From: Globomyces pollinis-pini
Taxonomy: Eukaryota; Chytridiomycota; Chytridiomycetes; Rhizophydiales; Globomycetaceae
Direction of reading: 5' to 3'
DNA: 64,000 bases
NCBI GenBank assembly: GCA_025399215.1
Contig: MU621101.1
Coordinates: 62,001-126,000 of the forward strand
Shown here: positions 11,557 to 21,939 of the stretch, in pieces
How the letters are laid out: each line of letters starts with the position of its first letter
Position numbering within the stretch: position 1 is the first letter of the stretch
The notes under the pieces: model-generated
What the model was told of the DNA's origin: nothing
Database searches by the model: none
Seen by the model: the letters and a program-made list of their open reading frames with translations, nothing else
Made by a program: the position numbers and the translations under genes

Positions 11557-11891
11557 GCACAATAAACGTCATTAAATACCAAATTTTAACTCGAATCAGA
11601 ACATCAACCTATTGAAATAGAATTTATTCTATTATGACTGGTTTCTTCCAAAATAGTTTATTTTTAAAGTTGACATTTAGCTAGTATGGATAGTAAACGG
11701 TTAAATTTATACTCATTTCCTTATTGCTCTTTTGTTAATTGAACCCCACCTTTGATTTGACTCATTATTGGACTATCCATTTGTGTGACATTGAAACACT
11801 TTGAATTGTGTTGACTCATTCTCAACAATACTCAATCATGTACACTATAAAAATGACAAATTAATGAATTGAATAGCAATAACAAAAAAAA
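11557..11891. promoter_or_regulatory. Divergent promoter, CorA gene / USP paralogue 3
   Basis: 335 bp between divergent starts. Two perfect AP-1/Gcn4-like TGACTCA sites at 11758-11764 and 11812-11818, 54 bp apart, and TATAAA at 11846-11851, 46 bp before the USP start codon. The same TGASTCA core is found in the promoter of the other two USP genes. Confidence 0.5.
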
Positions 11892-12356
11892 ATGACTGCA
11901 CAAGAACAATCTAAAGATGGCAAGAGAACTGTATGCATTCCAATTGATGCTTCTCAAAATGCTTCTCATGTAGTAGACTGGGCAATGGAAAATATCTTGA
12001 ACAAAGATAACGATAAAGTTGTACTCATAAATGTTCGTGAATGTCCAAAAGATGTATTCGGAGTTGAATGTGATTACAAATATTTCGAAGATCGTAAAGA
12101 AGAATCTTTGGCTTTACTCGATCGTACATCTAAACGAATGACATCCAATGGTTTTGAATGCAAAAGTATTGCTTTACGTGGTGAACCACGTACAGAACTT
12201 GAATGTGAGATTGGTCGATTGAATCCAGATTTAATCTTGGTGGGTAGTCGTGGTTTGGGAATGGTTGGTCGAGCATTGATGGGATCAGTGAGTACCCATC
12301 TAATTCATCATTGCAAGAATCCTATTGTGGTAGTTCCACCATTAATTAAACAATAA
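11892..12356 (+). CDS. Universal stress protein A-like (paralogue 3)
   Basis: Intronless, 154 residues, the shortest and most canonical of the three USPs here. RTVCIPIDASQNASHVVDW opens the domain; GSRGLGMVGRALMGSVS is the nucleotide-binding loop (G-2x-G-9x-G-S), followed by HLIHHCKNPIVVVP. It lacks the extensions of paralogues 1 and 2. The promoter has TATA and two TGACTCA elements. It is expected to be an ATP-binding cytosolic stress protein. Confidence 0.93.
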   Translation: MTAQEQSKDGKRTVCIPIDASQNASHVVDWAMENILNKDNDKVVLINVRECPKDVFGVECDYKYFEDRKEESLALLDRTSKRMTSNGFECKSIALRGEPRTELECEIGRLNPDLILVGSRGLGMVGRALMGSVSTHLIHHCKNPIVVVPPLIKQ

Positions 12357-12462
12357 AACTGTATTTTTTCATTGCCTTAACCTTTCGCTTTATATAATAC
12401 GTAAATTGATCTCTTCTGTTGTCAAGTTAATTCAAAGAGTTTTTCATTTTTAAAAAGAGATC

Positions 12463-14033
12463 ATGAATCAATACCAACCACTAGAACCTATCGGATCAGG
12501 ATCATTCGGCATCATCCGCAAAGTTAAACGATTATCTGATGGAAAAGTATCTAAAAACTAACAATTAACGGTGTTTAGTATCTAGCAAGGAAAGAAATCG
12601 ATTATAAAAAAATGACTGGTAACAATACTCACTAACAAATCAGAAAAAGAAAAACTTCAAGTAATTAGAATTCATTTAAATAATTAAAATAGTTGGTTGC
12701 AGAAGTAAATATATTACGAGAATTAAGACATCCAAATATTGTCCGATATTATGAACGTATGGTTGATCGAGAAAACAGTATGATCTATATCATCATGGGT
12801 ACTCTACCATTGACTCACAGTAGAATACTGCGAAGGAGGTGATTTGTCATCAGTCATTCGGAAATGTATAAAGGAAAAACGATACATCCCTGAAGATGTG
12901 ATTTGGAATTTACTCTCACAACTTATACAAGCGCTCAATGAATGTCATAATTCCAAATCACATTCGACTATTCTACATCGGTAAATCTAGCGACTAATGG
13001 TAGTGATATCAAACCCGAAAATGGTATATCATAATACTTATAATAGTGTTTTTGGATAAATGCTTAAATGTAAAATTGGGAGACTTTGGTTTATCGAGAA
13101 CGATTGAAAACCCTGAAGTGGAATTTGCAAAAACTTACGTCGGCACTCCTTATTACATGTCACCCGTAATATATCCAATTAACAATAAGGAATTAGTCGA
13201 TGAATCACATTACAATGCAAAATCGGATATTTGGGCCTTAGGTATTTTATCAACTTGTTCATCAACAGGATGTTTGATTTATGAATTGTCAACATTACAG
13301 TAAATAATTTGATGTTCTTATGTAGACCGCCCTTTCAATCGAAATCGCATTCGGGATTGGTTACAAAGATCAAAATGGGGAAAGTTCCTTCGATACCCAA
13401 TCATGTATATCTTTTGTTAAACTTAACATTAGTTTTCAAGAGATTTGGATATTATTATTAAGTCTATGTTTGTTGTGGATGTATGTGATATTATTATTAT
13501 TTATGCATAGTATCATCAGAGACCTGATGCGGTGGAGTTAATGGGGCATCCGCGGATACGGTTAGCGGTGAAGGAGCAAGAGATGTCAGGGATGTAAATA
13601 GATATGCGTTTCATTGTAGGCGTGAGAGATTGCGGTTGAAGGATGATGAATTGAGTCGGAAATCAGATATGTTGGATACAAGGGAACGACATTTGAATGA
13701 ATTTGAGAAACAGTTGTATCAATTGCAGGTTCAGTTAGAAGAACGGGAAAAACACTTGGTAGAGCGAGAATCGAAATCAAATCTGGGATTATCTGGATTT
13801 AGTCCAATGGAAGTATCTCCTGCACCAAAACTGAAGGTGAAATCTAACTTGCCTCTTTCTCCTATGTCATCCAGGTATGTGTTTTAGTATTGAATGTAAG
13901 TATGGTGATTACTCCAAATCCTCGTGAGAAGACGGCGGGGTCGATACCAGTGGATACGCTCCGCAAAGAGCGAATGATCAACAGTCCGTTGTTGATTCGA
14001 AGTAAAAGTTTGAAATATCCGGTGAAACGTTAA
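12463..14033 (+). CDS. NIMA-related (NEK2-type) Ser/Thr kinase
   Basis: Cell-cycle and/or flagellar-basal-body kinase family. Fourteen exons: 12463-12546, 12579-12618, 12644-12660, 12693-12798, 12821-12980, 13004-13023, 13047-13165, 13190-13241, 13269-13299, 13326-13404, 13433-13480, 13511-13593, 13620-13874, 13901-14033; 408 residues. Active-kinase residues are all present: GSGSFG P-loop, YLARKEID lysine, HRDIKPEN (rebuilt over an intron), GDFGLSR and GTPYYMSP. KSDIWALGCLIYELSTL and PPFQSK match NEKs. A coiled coil (~residues 285-330, ERHLNEFEKQLYQLQVQLEE) and a basic tail follow, like NEK2/NIMA. Thirteen introns of 22-32 nt interrupt 1.2 kb of coding sequence; two exons are only 17 and 20 nt. 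Confidence 0.93.
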
Positions 14034-14165
14034 TATGCACTTATATATTTGTTATTGAAATAGATTATCAATTTTATTAATATTTAACATCTTTTTTGTT
14101 TTTGTTTTGGTTGTTTACTTCACACAGTCGCGTCACGTTCAAGCTGTAAATTTTCATAGCTTGAT

Positions 14166-17100
14166 ATGCAACAATCAACAGTCTCCAATCCACCAGACGA
14201 GACCCCATTAATACTGACTATCAAAGTACTTAATGCGCAAAACATCAAAGGATCTCGAGCCAATCTAAGTTCCTTGTAAACTTATTCTCCATTAAATATT
14301 AGAATTCGAATTCAATTTGCTGATTTTGATTTCAAAGATGTAAATTCTAGTTGACTGATTTTAGTCTGCCATCATAACTGATAGTTGTAATCCAGAATAC
14401 AATTTAATTTATGAACAAAGTTTCAATGTTGATGATGTAAGAAAAGTATCATTAATTGAATAGACATTAATTGAAATCTTTGCCAATAGTTTAATTAATT
14501 TTACATTAATTGAATCATTACCAAAAGAGAAAACAAGTATATTAGGTACTTGTGAAATATCAATGTATAAACATTTCTTGAAATATTTCAATCGCGATGA
14601 TCCTGAATCCATTATCCCACCATGTCCATTGATGTTTCATCAGATTTTACCGATTAATTATGTGAATTCAAAAATGTTGGGGTTAAATCAAGATAATCCA
14701 ATTTTAGCAATAGAAGTCTTGATTTCAAAACCAATCATTCCAGTTGATGTACTGCAAAATGGGATCTTCGCTACTATTGTACCATCAGATGTTTATCCTG
14801 TACCTGAAGATTGGAGTTTGAGAGATCCAAATGAAAAAGATTTACATTCCAGTATGATATTGAATCTTTGATACTTAGATATGTTTCATTATACATTGAA
14901 TATTAAATTACCATCAGTAACGGGTGATGGGTATCGAGTGGTATCAATTCCTAATGGTGTATTAATGGCAACCGAAGAAAGAACATTACCAGGTATAATT
15001 TGCAGTCTTTAAAAACTTCATAGATCCATGTCAAAGTCGACCACAAGGTATATCAAAAACGGAGGTTTTGATTGATACCACTTTACATCATCGTGAAATC
15101 GAACCTAATGCTGTCCAATCAAATGATGAAATCAACCCAGAGAAAACAGATAAGGATATGAAAGAGGGTAAAATAGTAAAATGGAATCATCCTCAAATTA
15201 TTTGGTTATCACCTCCTGTAGTACTAAAATTACGTGAATTCGGTCAACATCGTCATCATGTTGAAATGGAAGTAAATTTGAATTTAAATCTTAAAATTGA
15301 ATAGTTGATACGTACGTTACAATCAAAATTTTCATCAGTTACTGATACCATATCACATAAATATCGAGGAAAGTCATTATTGGATATTGGATTGGCTATG
15401 AATCCCACTATTATTGGGATTAAAGGAAGGTTTAATCTTGAAACGAATGATCCGATGGAAACTGCTAGTAGTGCAGGACCAGATCATAAACATCGTAAAG
15501 GTTTGTTTCATTTTGCATACTGATATCAAGTGCATACCGTCGATCATTATAAAAATGTGGCGGCTACCATTGGATTAACTATTTTATTCTCATCTCCTAT
15601 ATTAGATAAGAAACGATTACAAGAAGTAATTCATATCTTTGTTGATGACATTTTTAGATTACCAAAACTGTACAGGATTACATTCCACGAAAGAAAATAT
15701 CAGCTGAACAGATTTATGAGAAGAAAGCTAATCAAGCAGAGTTGGAATATCAAAAGAAAATCAAAGCAATAGTACAACAACTTGTTAGTGAATTTCGTCA
15801 AGCCCTTCTCCTGGAAAAACAATCCAACCCAAAAGAACCTGATTGGCCAATCCTTCAAAGCCAATCGAAAGATCAAGAACAAATGGTAAGATCTTTCAGA
15901 ATCTAAAATATAGCGTAAAAAATTGTTCATGTATCATCTGAACAAAAGCGGTGCATATTTTAGTTTCAAAGAACAATTGAAGGCTTCCGTAGTACAAGTT
16001 GTTCGAGAAAAATTCAAAAAGAAATCACCATTTTCAACCAAATCCGAGTTACAACTATTCATGAGTGAAATCTATGTGTATCTTATTGATCAAATGCATC
16101 ACGTCATTAATAATGTAACAATTCATTTTAAAATTAACTTGATTAGTCTTACTTAAATGATAAAGAAAACAATTTACCAAATGTTACTTCGAAATCATTG
16201 GAAATGAATATGTTCAAATCATTTGCAGACTCTGCAGAATTCAATGGCGTGCTACACCTAGCCAGTAAATACCACCAAGAGCGAATCGTCAGATTTGATG
16301 ATAATTTGAATTGTTGGTAACTTTTGATACATTTTAAACATTAGGTTGGATTATAGTTCCTTCTGTATGAGAACTAATGATTTTGAGAAGGGTGAAGAGG
16401 GAATTCGAGAAATTTTGAGTAGAAATCCTAGACATGTATCTGCACTATTGGCTCAATCCATGATTGCATTAACTAAAGAGAATCATGAAGAAGCCAGAGT
16501 TTTTATTGAAATCGCAATCCAAAACGATCGTGAAAATCCTTTACCACACACTATCTTGGTAAACTACAATTTAATGTGATTCATTTTAGGGAATCTACTA
16601 TGAAATGATTCAGGAAGAAATGGAATCCGAAAAATGTCATACACATGCTAACACTTTGTATGATACCAATCCAAATGGTATCTATCCTCATTACTAATTC
16701 ATTTAAGGTTTACCTAGACCATTAATCCAAGTGGCTGAGTTTGCAATTAACATTAACTGTGTTTTGATGGCTGATAGAGCATTGGCTCAAGATCTTCTCA
16801 CGAATGGTCCAACGGTTGAACCTTATCTTCTATTATCACAATTACAAATTCAACATCTCAATTATACCAAAGCGAACGAATTTTTACTTGAAGCTTTGAA
16901 ATTAGACCAAAATAATGCAGCTATTTGGGCTTCCATAGGAAATTTGAATTATATTCAAAAACGGTACGATGAAGCTAAATCTGCTTTTGAAACCATTTTC
17001 TCTTTGAATTATGGTAATGAATCGTTTCTAAATTTATCTATTAGATCACGAAAAGATTCGATTACATTTGATTTATATTCGATTAGGTCATATTTATTTG

Positions 17101-17713
17101 AGATTGGCTTACTCTCTCACTGCCACTGATGAACTCGTAGAACATTTCTCAAAACATGCTGATGATAATTTGGCTATAATAGCCAAATCAATGTTTTTGA
17201 AATCTTGTGAATTGAAGAGTACCAGTCAAGCATGGCTAGGTACTGGTCAAGCTTGTTTTGCGTTGAAAGAGTATACTGAAGCTGAAACTGCATTTTCGGT
17301 AATCGTGACAATTAATATTTTAGGAAGCAAATATTTTGAATTATCATGATAGTGAAGTATGGGGATACTTGGCATTACTATCGTTACAGCTGGGTAGGAT
17401 TACAGATGCCAATCAAGCAATTGCCCAAGCGATCAGAATAGGCGTAACAGATTTCCACACCTTAAAGTAAGCTTTAATATTTTTTAACATCTTTTGAAGA
17501 GCTTTGGGTATTGCATTTATGAATAAAGACCAACAACCTCCGGCTGCAGAATTATTCAGACTTGCATTGGAAATAGCACCAAATGATTTGCAAATTAGAG
17601 ACCTGTTTAGTAAAGCAGTTTGTGGAAATGAGGAAGTTGCTATCCCACTCAATCGACATGGTTCAAGACCCGTGTCTCCGTCCAAAACTAAAAGTACCAT
17701 GCTTTCCATTTAG
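14166..17713 (+). CDS. CFAP70: CFAP70 (TTC18), flagellar outer-arm-associated C2/TPR protein
   Basis: Axonemal protein that regulates outer dynein arm activity. Seventeen exons: 14166-14275, 14303-14339, 14365-14436, 14464-14851, 14879-14992, 15024-15271, 15305-15500, 15531-15625, 15658-15885, 15914-16114, 16147-16316, 16345-16558, 16590-16677, 16708-17013, 17045-17298, 17324-17466, 17500-17713; 1025 residues. An N-terminal C2-like part is followed by KSGAYFSFKEQLKASVVQVV and SEIYVYLIDQMHHVINN, nearly matching vertebrate CFAP70. Then come TPRs, including LDYSSFCMRTNDFEKG and IYIRLGHIYLRLA. All introns are 25-33 nt. An apparent in-frame TAG at 15302 is the end of a 33-nt intron, not a stop. 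Confidence 0.93.
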
Positions 17714-18120
17714 TTTCGTTTAAGAATAAAGAATATTTTATGAATACAGTTTTTGCGGGCTTTTGCGTTTTAACTGTAGCTTACACATTTTATCCAGATC
17801 TACTACAAATTTTACTCTCGCCTAATTGAAGATGGTTTGGTTCAATTTCCATTCCTGAACAATCACTCCAACAGTCTATAGGAATCCGTCTATGCAAGAT
17901 TGTGAACAAAAACATGTTGATGCATTAAAAATGAACTCTGAAAGAAACTCATACAAAGTACAAAAAATAAAAGACTTTAGATTTGATATTTAAAAAGTTT
18001 ATTAAAATAATTCCTAAAGTAGTCAATTTGGGTCCTTGTCACAGCACGAAGGCATGCGCTACCGACTGTAACGGTTACTTCAGTTTGATTTGCACATTCC
18101 AGGCTAATCAAATTACCTTT

Positions 18121-18428
18121 TTAATCCAAGTTCAGATCCATCAGTTATTGCTTATTAAGGGAAGGCCCACTCCCAGCAACTATTGCGTTTATCCGATTTC
18201 CAATCTACTTTTTAGTAAAGAATACCGAGAGAAGTGCGGGCCTTTGATACATCGAGAGGTTGGCGGAGGCTTGCTTGATTCAAGTTCAGGTCCATCAGGT
18301 ATTGCCTATTAAGGGAAGGCCCACTCCCAGCAACGACGTAGTTTGTCCGATTTCCAATCAAAATTTTAGCAGAGAATACCGAGAGAAATGCCGGCCTTTT
18401 ATACATCAAGGGGCTGGCGGAGGCTTGC
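18121..18428. repeat. Tandem duplication, 2 x 154 bp
   Basis: Units 18121-18274 and 18275-18428 are exactly 154 bp each, align without gaps and are about 85% identical by eye (roughly 22 differences). Shared core: AAGGGAAGGCCCACTCCCAG and GAATACCGAGAGAA. The repeat is more GC-rich than its surroundings. Because 154 is not a multiple of three, the reading frame shifts between copies. Confidence 0.85.
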
Positions 18429-18837
18429 TTGAAGATGATTGGTTGGAATGGTGTGAATTTTTGGAAAATTAGATCCATCCTGAACGACAAAAGGTTTGAT
18501 TTTGCTCTAGAAAGCTTCATCAAGAAATAGATCAGTTTATAGGGTGAGTTTACTCTATGATTCTGTCTATACCCAACTGCTTCTTGGGAACAATAGCAAG
18601 TAATTTACCTATCCTTTTCCAATTAGAAATCTTGAGTGGCATCAGCAGACTTTTAAAATAATGACTTGACCAGAGAGTGATGTATATGATCTACTGATCA
18701 CTAGCTTGTTAATACTTCAATTCTAGTAAGTTACCTCCACCAATTACAGTACTAACATCGCCAGCAGCAAATCATCGACAATCTTGGATGTTACTAAAGC
18801 TGAGAATCAGTTAGCTTCGTTTGCAGGGTAGAGTGGT

Positions 18838-18861
18838 AGATCGGAAGAGTTTGTCTGAACT
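18838..18861. other. Illumina-adapter-like sequence (possible assembly artefact)
   Basis: The plus strand reads AGATCGGAAGAG, then TTT, then GTCTGAACT. The common TruSeq adapter has AGATCGGAAGAG, then CACAC, then GTCTGAACT. Twelve plus nine bases match in the right order, with a two-base shorter spacer. This suggests an untrimmed, error-containing adapter remnant at a join, though chance cannot be excluded. Confidence 0.45.
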
Positions 18862-19122
18862 TTCGAATCGTATGGTTACAATTTTTGATTTCGTATTACT
18901 GCTGAATATAGTAGCAAGTTTAATTACTTCAATTCCATTCAACTCATTACTTTAATGGAGCTGTAAATGGATGCAGGGTTGCAAAGTAATCAGTCTTGTT
19001 TTAATTTTACCAGCTGCCAACCATCACTGCAGTAATTGCAATTAGGTTCTACAAGAGTTATAAAACACTGGATAACATTAAGCTGGATTCTAATTTAGAA
19101 AATGAAAGATATTGATGGAATA

Positions 19123-19187
19123 GTTATGTTGATGTGATAGCCTATTGTGTGGTGTCTATCAATTCATAGGTTGTCACATTAACATAA
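19123..19187. repeat. Imperfect inverted repeat (23-bp arms, ~19-nt loop)
   Basis: The arm GTTATGTTGATGTGATAG(CCTAT) at 19123-19145 pairs with 19165-19187 with three mismatches, leaving a loop of about 19 nt. It lies just 3' of the candidate minus-strand gene. It could be a transcript 3'-end hairpin, a small non-coding RNA, or a fold-back element remnant. Confidence 0.7.
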
Positions 19188-19199
19188 CCACTTTTCGAA

Positions 19200-19758
19200 T
19201 CAAAACTTTCCAGCCATGTGTCTGTTTAAATATAAATTACCTAGGGGAAGCAATAATTCACACAACCCATGTGGATTCATGTAGATAGAGATAGTAGATA
19301 TTAACAAAAGGCTATTCAGTCTATCTCTAGCGGTTAATACTAGTTAAGTTATCGAATTAATTCAGCATTTAGTAACAAAAACACACCGATAAACGCATTT
19401 GTAACGATTGTTCCAGTTCATCTACAGTCTGAAGTTTTCCAACATCTGCATATTTCATAAACGTTAATAGCCTTTGAATTTTTGCGGTTACAAACCAGTC
19501 CAATCTTTTCATTTCATTCCTTGCCATTCATTATTTAGATGTTGTTAAATACGCGAAAAAGTCAATCAATAGTCGTGTGCCATACATACATCTACGGCAT
19601 GCTCACTTTACAAAACTAATTAAAAAATAATACGAACTTGATTTCCTTATCCACCATAACGGATATGATGTTAAATCTGGGTCCTTTACAAATTCGTCTT
19701 TCGCTAGAAACACATGCACAAAATAACGGGCTTGTTTCTTCAAACGACTTTGTTCCAT
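19200..19758 (-). CDS. Candidate multi-exon gene, unrecognised
   Basis: A manual model starting at ATG 19758. A first exon (YFVHVFLAKDEFVKDPD, then YPLWWIRKS) is joined by an intron of 36-42 nt to an exon reading MYGTRLLIDFF. A 33-nt intron leads to NEMKRLDWFVTAKIQRLL, followed by YADVGKLQTVDELEQSL. A longer gap of ~73 nt leads to a last exon containing NPHGLCELLLPL, ending near 19200 or, with a 19-nt intron, near 19146. Coding-like composition and well-spaced GT/AG signals support it. No domain is recognised and boundaries are uncertain; the total would be about 140 residues. A degraded pseudogene is an alternative. Confidence 0.35.
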
Positions 19759-20026
19759 CGCAAATGATCAATGATGTGAAATTGTTATGAACTAACATAT
19801 AAAGAATGAATGAATTGTGATACTTGCCACATACAAGACACGTTGCAATGTTTCTCTTGGCATTTCATTATCATTAACTCAACTTATACAGTTGTGCAAT
19901 TGTTTCCATTCAATGATGAACCGAAGATCTTTATAGAGTACATCTTGTCTTTAAAAAAGATCAATCACTGGACTTAATAATAAAGCAATTATAGTCCAAA
20001 CGATCTAGTACTGATAGCAATTATAT

Positions 20027-20888
20027 TTAAAACCCTTTAGAAGATAGTTTAAGTAAAATAAGGTACATAAATACACTAACAAGAACTATCAGATAAGTGT
20101 ACTTTTTAGAACTAGATGATGAAGAGTCTGGAGTATTGGAAGAGGACTGAGAGGAATTAGATTGTGCGTCTGAATTAACAGGAGCCCTTTGGGTTACAGG
20201 ATTCCTTTGAGTCAACTGCGAATTAGTGACGGTTTCAATCTCACGTCCCACTAATTCAGGAAATATCTCTAACAATTAAGCTTCAAATCAATACCTCTAA
20301 AATTGTACTGTCTTCTGTTCCATTCTCTGGAAATCTTAGCATAGTAACGCTTATCATCATCAGTGGTTCTAATACTACCAGTTGTATCTGTTGATTCCAA
20401 CTAAACATGAACATTAAAAACCATACCATAAAACTTAAGAGTCCAGTTAGAATGGTAGATACTGACCAAGCAGGATTCCAACTTCCAGCTAAATACATAA
20501 GCAAATATAATAAAAATTACGATGGTAATCACTCATAGACAAACATAGTCTAAAATCAGTCTTGAATCGACCATTTGGAGTGAATATTTTAATTGATGGT
20601 GGCTACAATTAGATTTAAAGAAATAAGATACTTTGAAAGGATAATCAGGAGGGAATGTAACTTTTCCATGGTATTCGCCTAGAATAAGTCTACGAATGAA
20701 ATTTACCATGAGCATAAGGAGAGTCTTCAGGACCGGTAATAACATAATGCTAACCAGAATTAGAAATTCAAACATACCCATTCTAAAATATTTGATTCCA
20801 ATGGTTTTGTTAGTATATAAGGGATGGGTAATTTCTGAATTGCCAAGTATTCCTTTGATAGTCTTTTAGTTGCACCTTTTGTTGCCAT
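20027..20888 (-). CDS. UBC6: UBC6 / UBE2J-type ER-anchored ubiquitin-conjugating enzyme
   Basis: Tail-anchored E2 of ER-associated degradation. Seven exons: 20888-20778, 20749-20707, 20678-20632, 20602-20521, 20488-20427, 20400-20295, 20268-20027; 230 residues. The UBC fold includes YHGKVTFPPDYPFK, TPNGRFKTDFRLCLSMSDYH with the catalytic Cys in RLCLS, and WNPAWSVSTILTGLLSFM, which is diagnostic of UBE2J2/Ubc6. A Ser-rich linker precedes the C-terminal membrane anchor (YLIVLVSVFMYLILL). Introns are 26-32 nt, one of them falling inside the codon for the Pro of DYHPGSWNPAWS. Confidence 0.95.
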
Positions 20889-21098
20889 TTAATTTGGTAT
20901 TGTTTGTTTTTTGTTGTTTGAAAAATGCAAGGATTTCTGTGACTTCATTTTGGTAGGCGTTTTATTTGTTTTGGAAATTAGTAGAAATTGATCGAATGGA
21001 AAATAAAGATAAAGGAATGGTTTATTAAATAGACGATTAGAGATTCATTATTATGTTGTCTTAGATATTGTTTCTTATGTGGTGTTCATTAAGAGTAG

Positions 21099-21845
21099 AT
21101 GGAAATCGATCATGGAAAAACTTGTCTTCATTTCTTCATTCAAATGGCATTGTTCAATATGAGAGTAAATTATACTTTAGGAAAACTTCTAGAAGCTGAA
21201 GCTCCTAGTTGTCCTTTCTCCCTCTTTGATGCTTGGTTTATGGAACATGGGCAAAATGTAAAGGATTCGGATTTAGTCGAGAAAAATGCCGTTTGTTTAG
21301 CTACTGCCGATCGTAATGCAAGACCATCTAATCGAATTGTATTATTAAAACAGTATGATAAACAAGGATTTGTATTTTTCACAAACTACCAATCAAGAAA
21401 GGCTACAGATTTGTTAGAAAACCCATTTGCTGCAATGACTTTCTACTGGGGTCAACGTTCAGTTAGGGTTGAAGGGAAAGTGGTCAAAGTACCAGAACAA
21501 GAGAGTGACGAATATTTTCTATCACGACCAATTGGTAGTCAACTGGGAGCATGGACATCTCCTCAAAGCCAACCTGTCGCTTCTCGTGAAGTGCTAGATG
21601 AATTTGAAGCTAAAACAAAGGAACGATTCCAAGTATGACCTATACATTTTCATTTACTTTTAGAATGAAGAATTAAAAAGACCTCCATTTTGGGGTGGAT
21701 ATCGATTAGTCCCAGATACAATTGAGGTAGTTTATAATGTGGTTAATATCTTTAGTTTTGGCAAGGAAGACCAAGCAGATTACATGACCGTCTTTTGTAC
21801 AAACTGAATGGCACAGAATGGACTATTACTAGGCTAGCTCCTTAA
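21099..21845 (+). CDS. PDX3: Pyridoxamine 5'-phosphate oxidase
   Basis: FMN enzyme that makes pyridoxal 5'-phosphate from PNP or PMP (vitamin B6 salvage). Exons 21099-21632, 21664-21726 and 21756-21845; 228 residues. SNRIVLLKQYDKQGFVFFTN and SRKATDLLENPFAAMTFYW form the FMN site; SRPIGSQLGAWTSPQS and WGGYRLVPDTIEFWQGRP are family blocks. The protein ends with RLAP as nearly all PNPOs do. The N-terminal ~25 residues are unusual, so translation may begin at a later ATG (21144 or 21159). Confidence 0.94.
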
Positions 21846-21939
21846 TATACTCCTACATGTTGTTATATCTGACTGTATTCTTCCTCATTTTGTAAGTATT
21901 TCCATTTAAGTTACAAAAATTCTTTATTCAAATGAACAT

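Larger units (their letters stand above)
17714..20026. other. Gene-poor region (2.3 kb)
   Basis: The only long stretch without a recognisable gene. It contains a 154-bp tandem duplication (18121-18428), an Illumina-adapter-like string (18838-18861), a long imperfect hairpin (19123-19187) and a candidate multi-exon gene on the minus strand (19200-19758). On the minus strand around 18730-18780 the frame reads AAGDVSTVIGGG, reminiscent of the C-terminal GGG loop of phosphoglycerate kinase. Stops and a frameshift surround it, so at best it is a relic. From about 18690 down to 18212 the minus strand also has a fairly open frame that can be joined by one 26-nt intron, but nothing in it is recognised. 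Confidence 0.5.

Noticed and set aside
15302..15304. In-frame TAG in CFAP70, possible stop-codon reassignment or readthrough
   Set aside because: It is the last three bases of a 33-nt GT...AG intron (15272-15304); removing it keeps the frame.
18212..18523. Minus-strand 103-codon frame and plus-strand 70-codon frame over the tandem repeat
   Set aside because: No recognisable domain; the two repeat copies are in different frames and the minus-strand copy 1 has stops when read in the matching frame.
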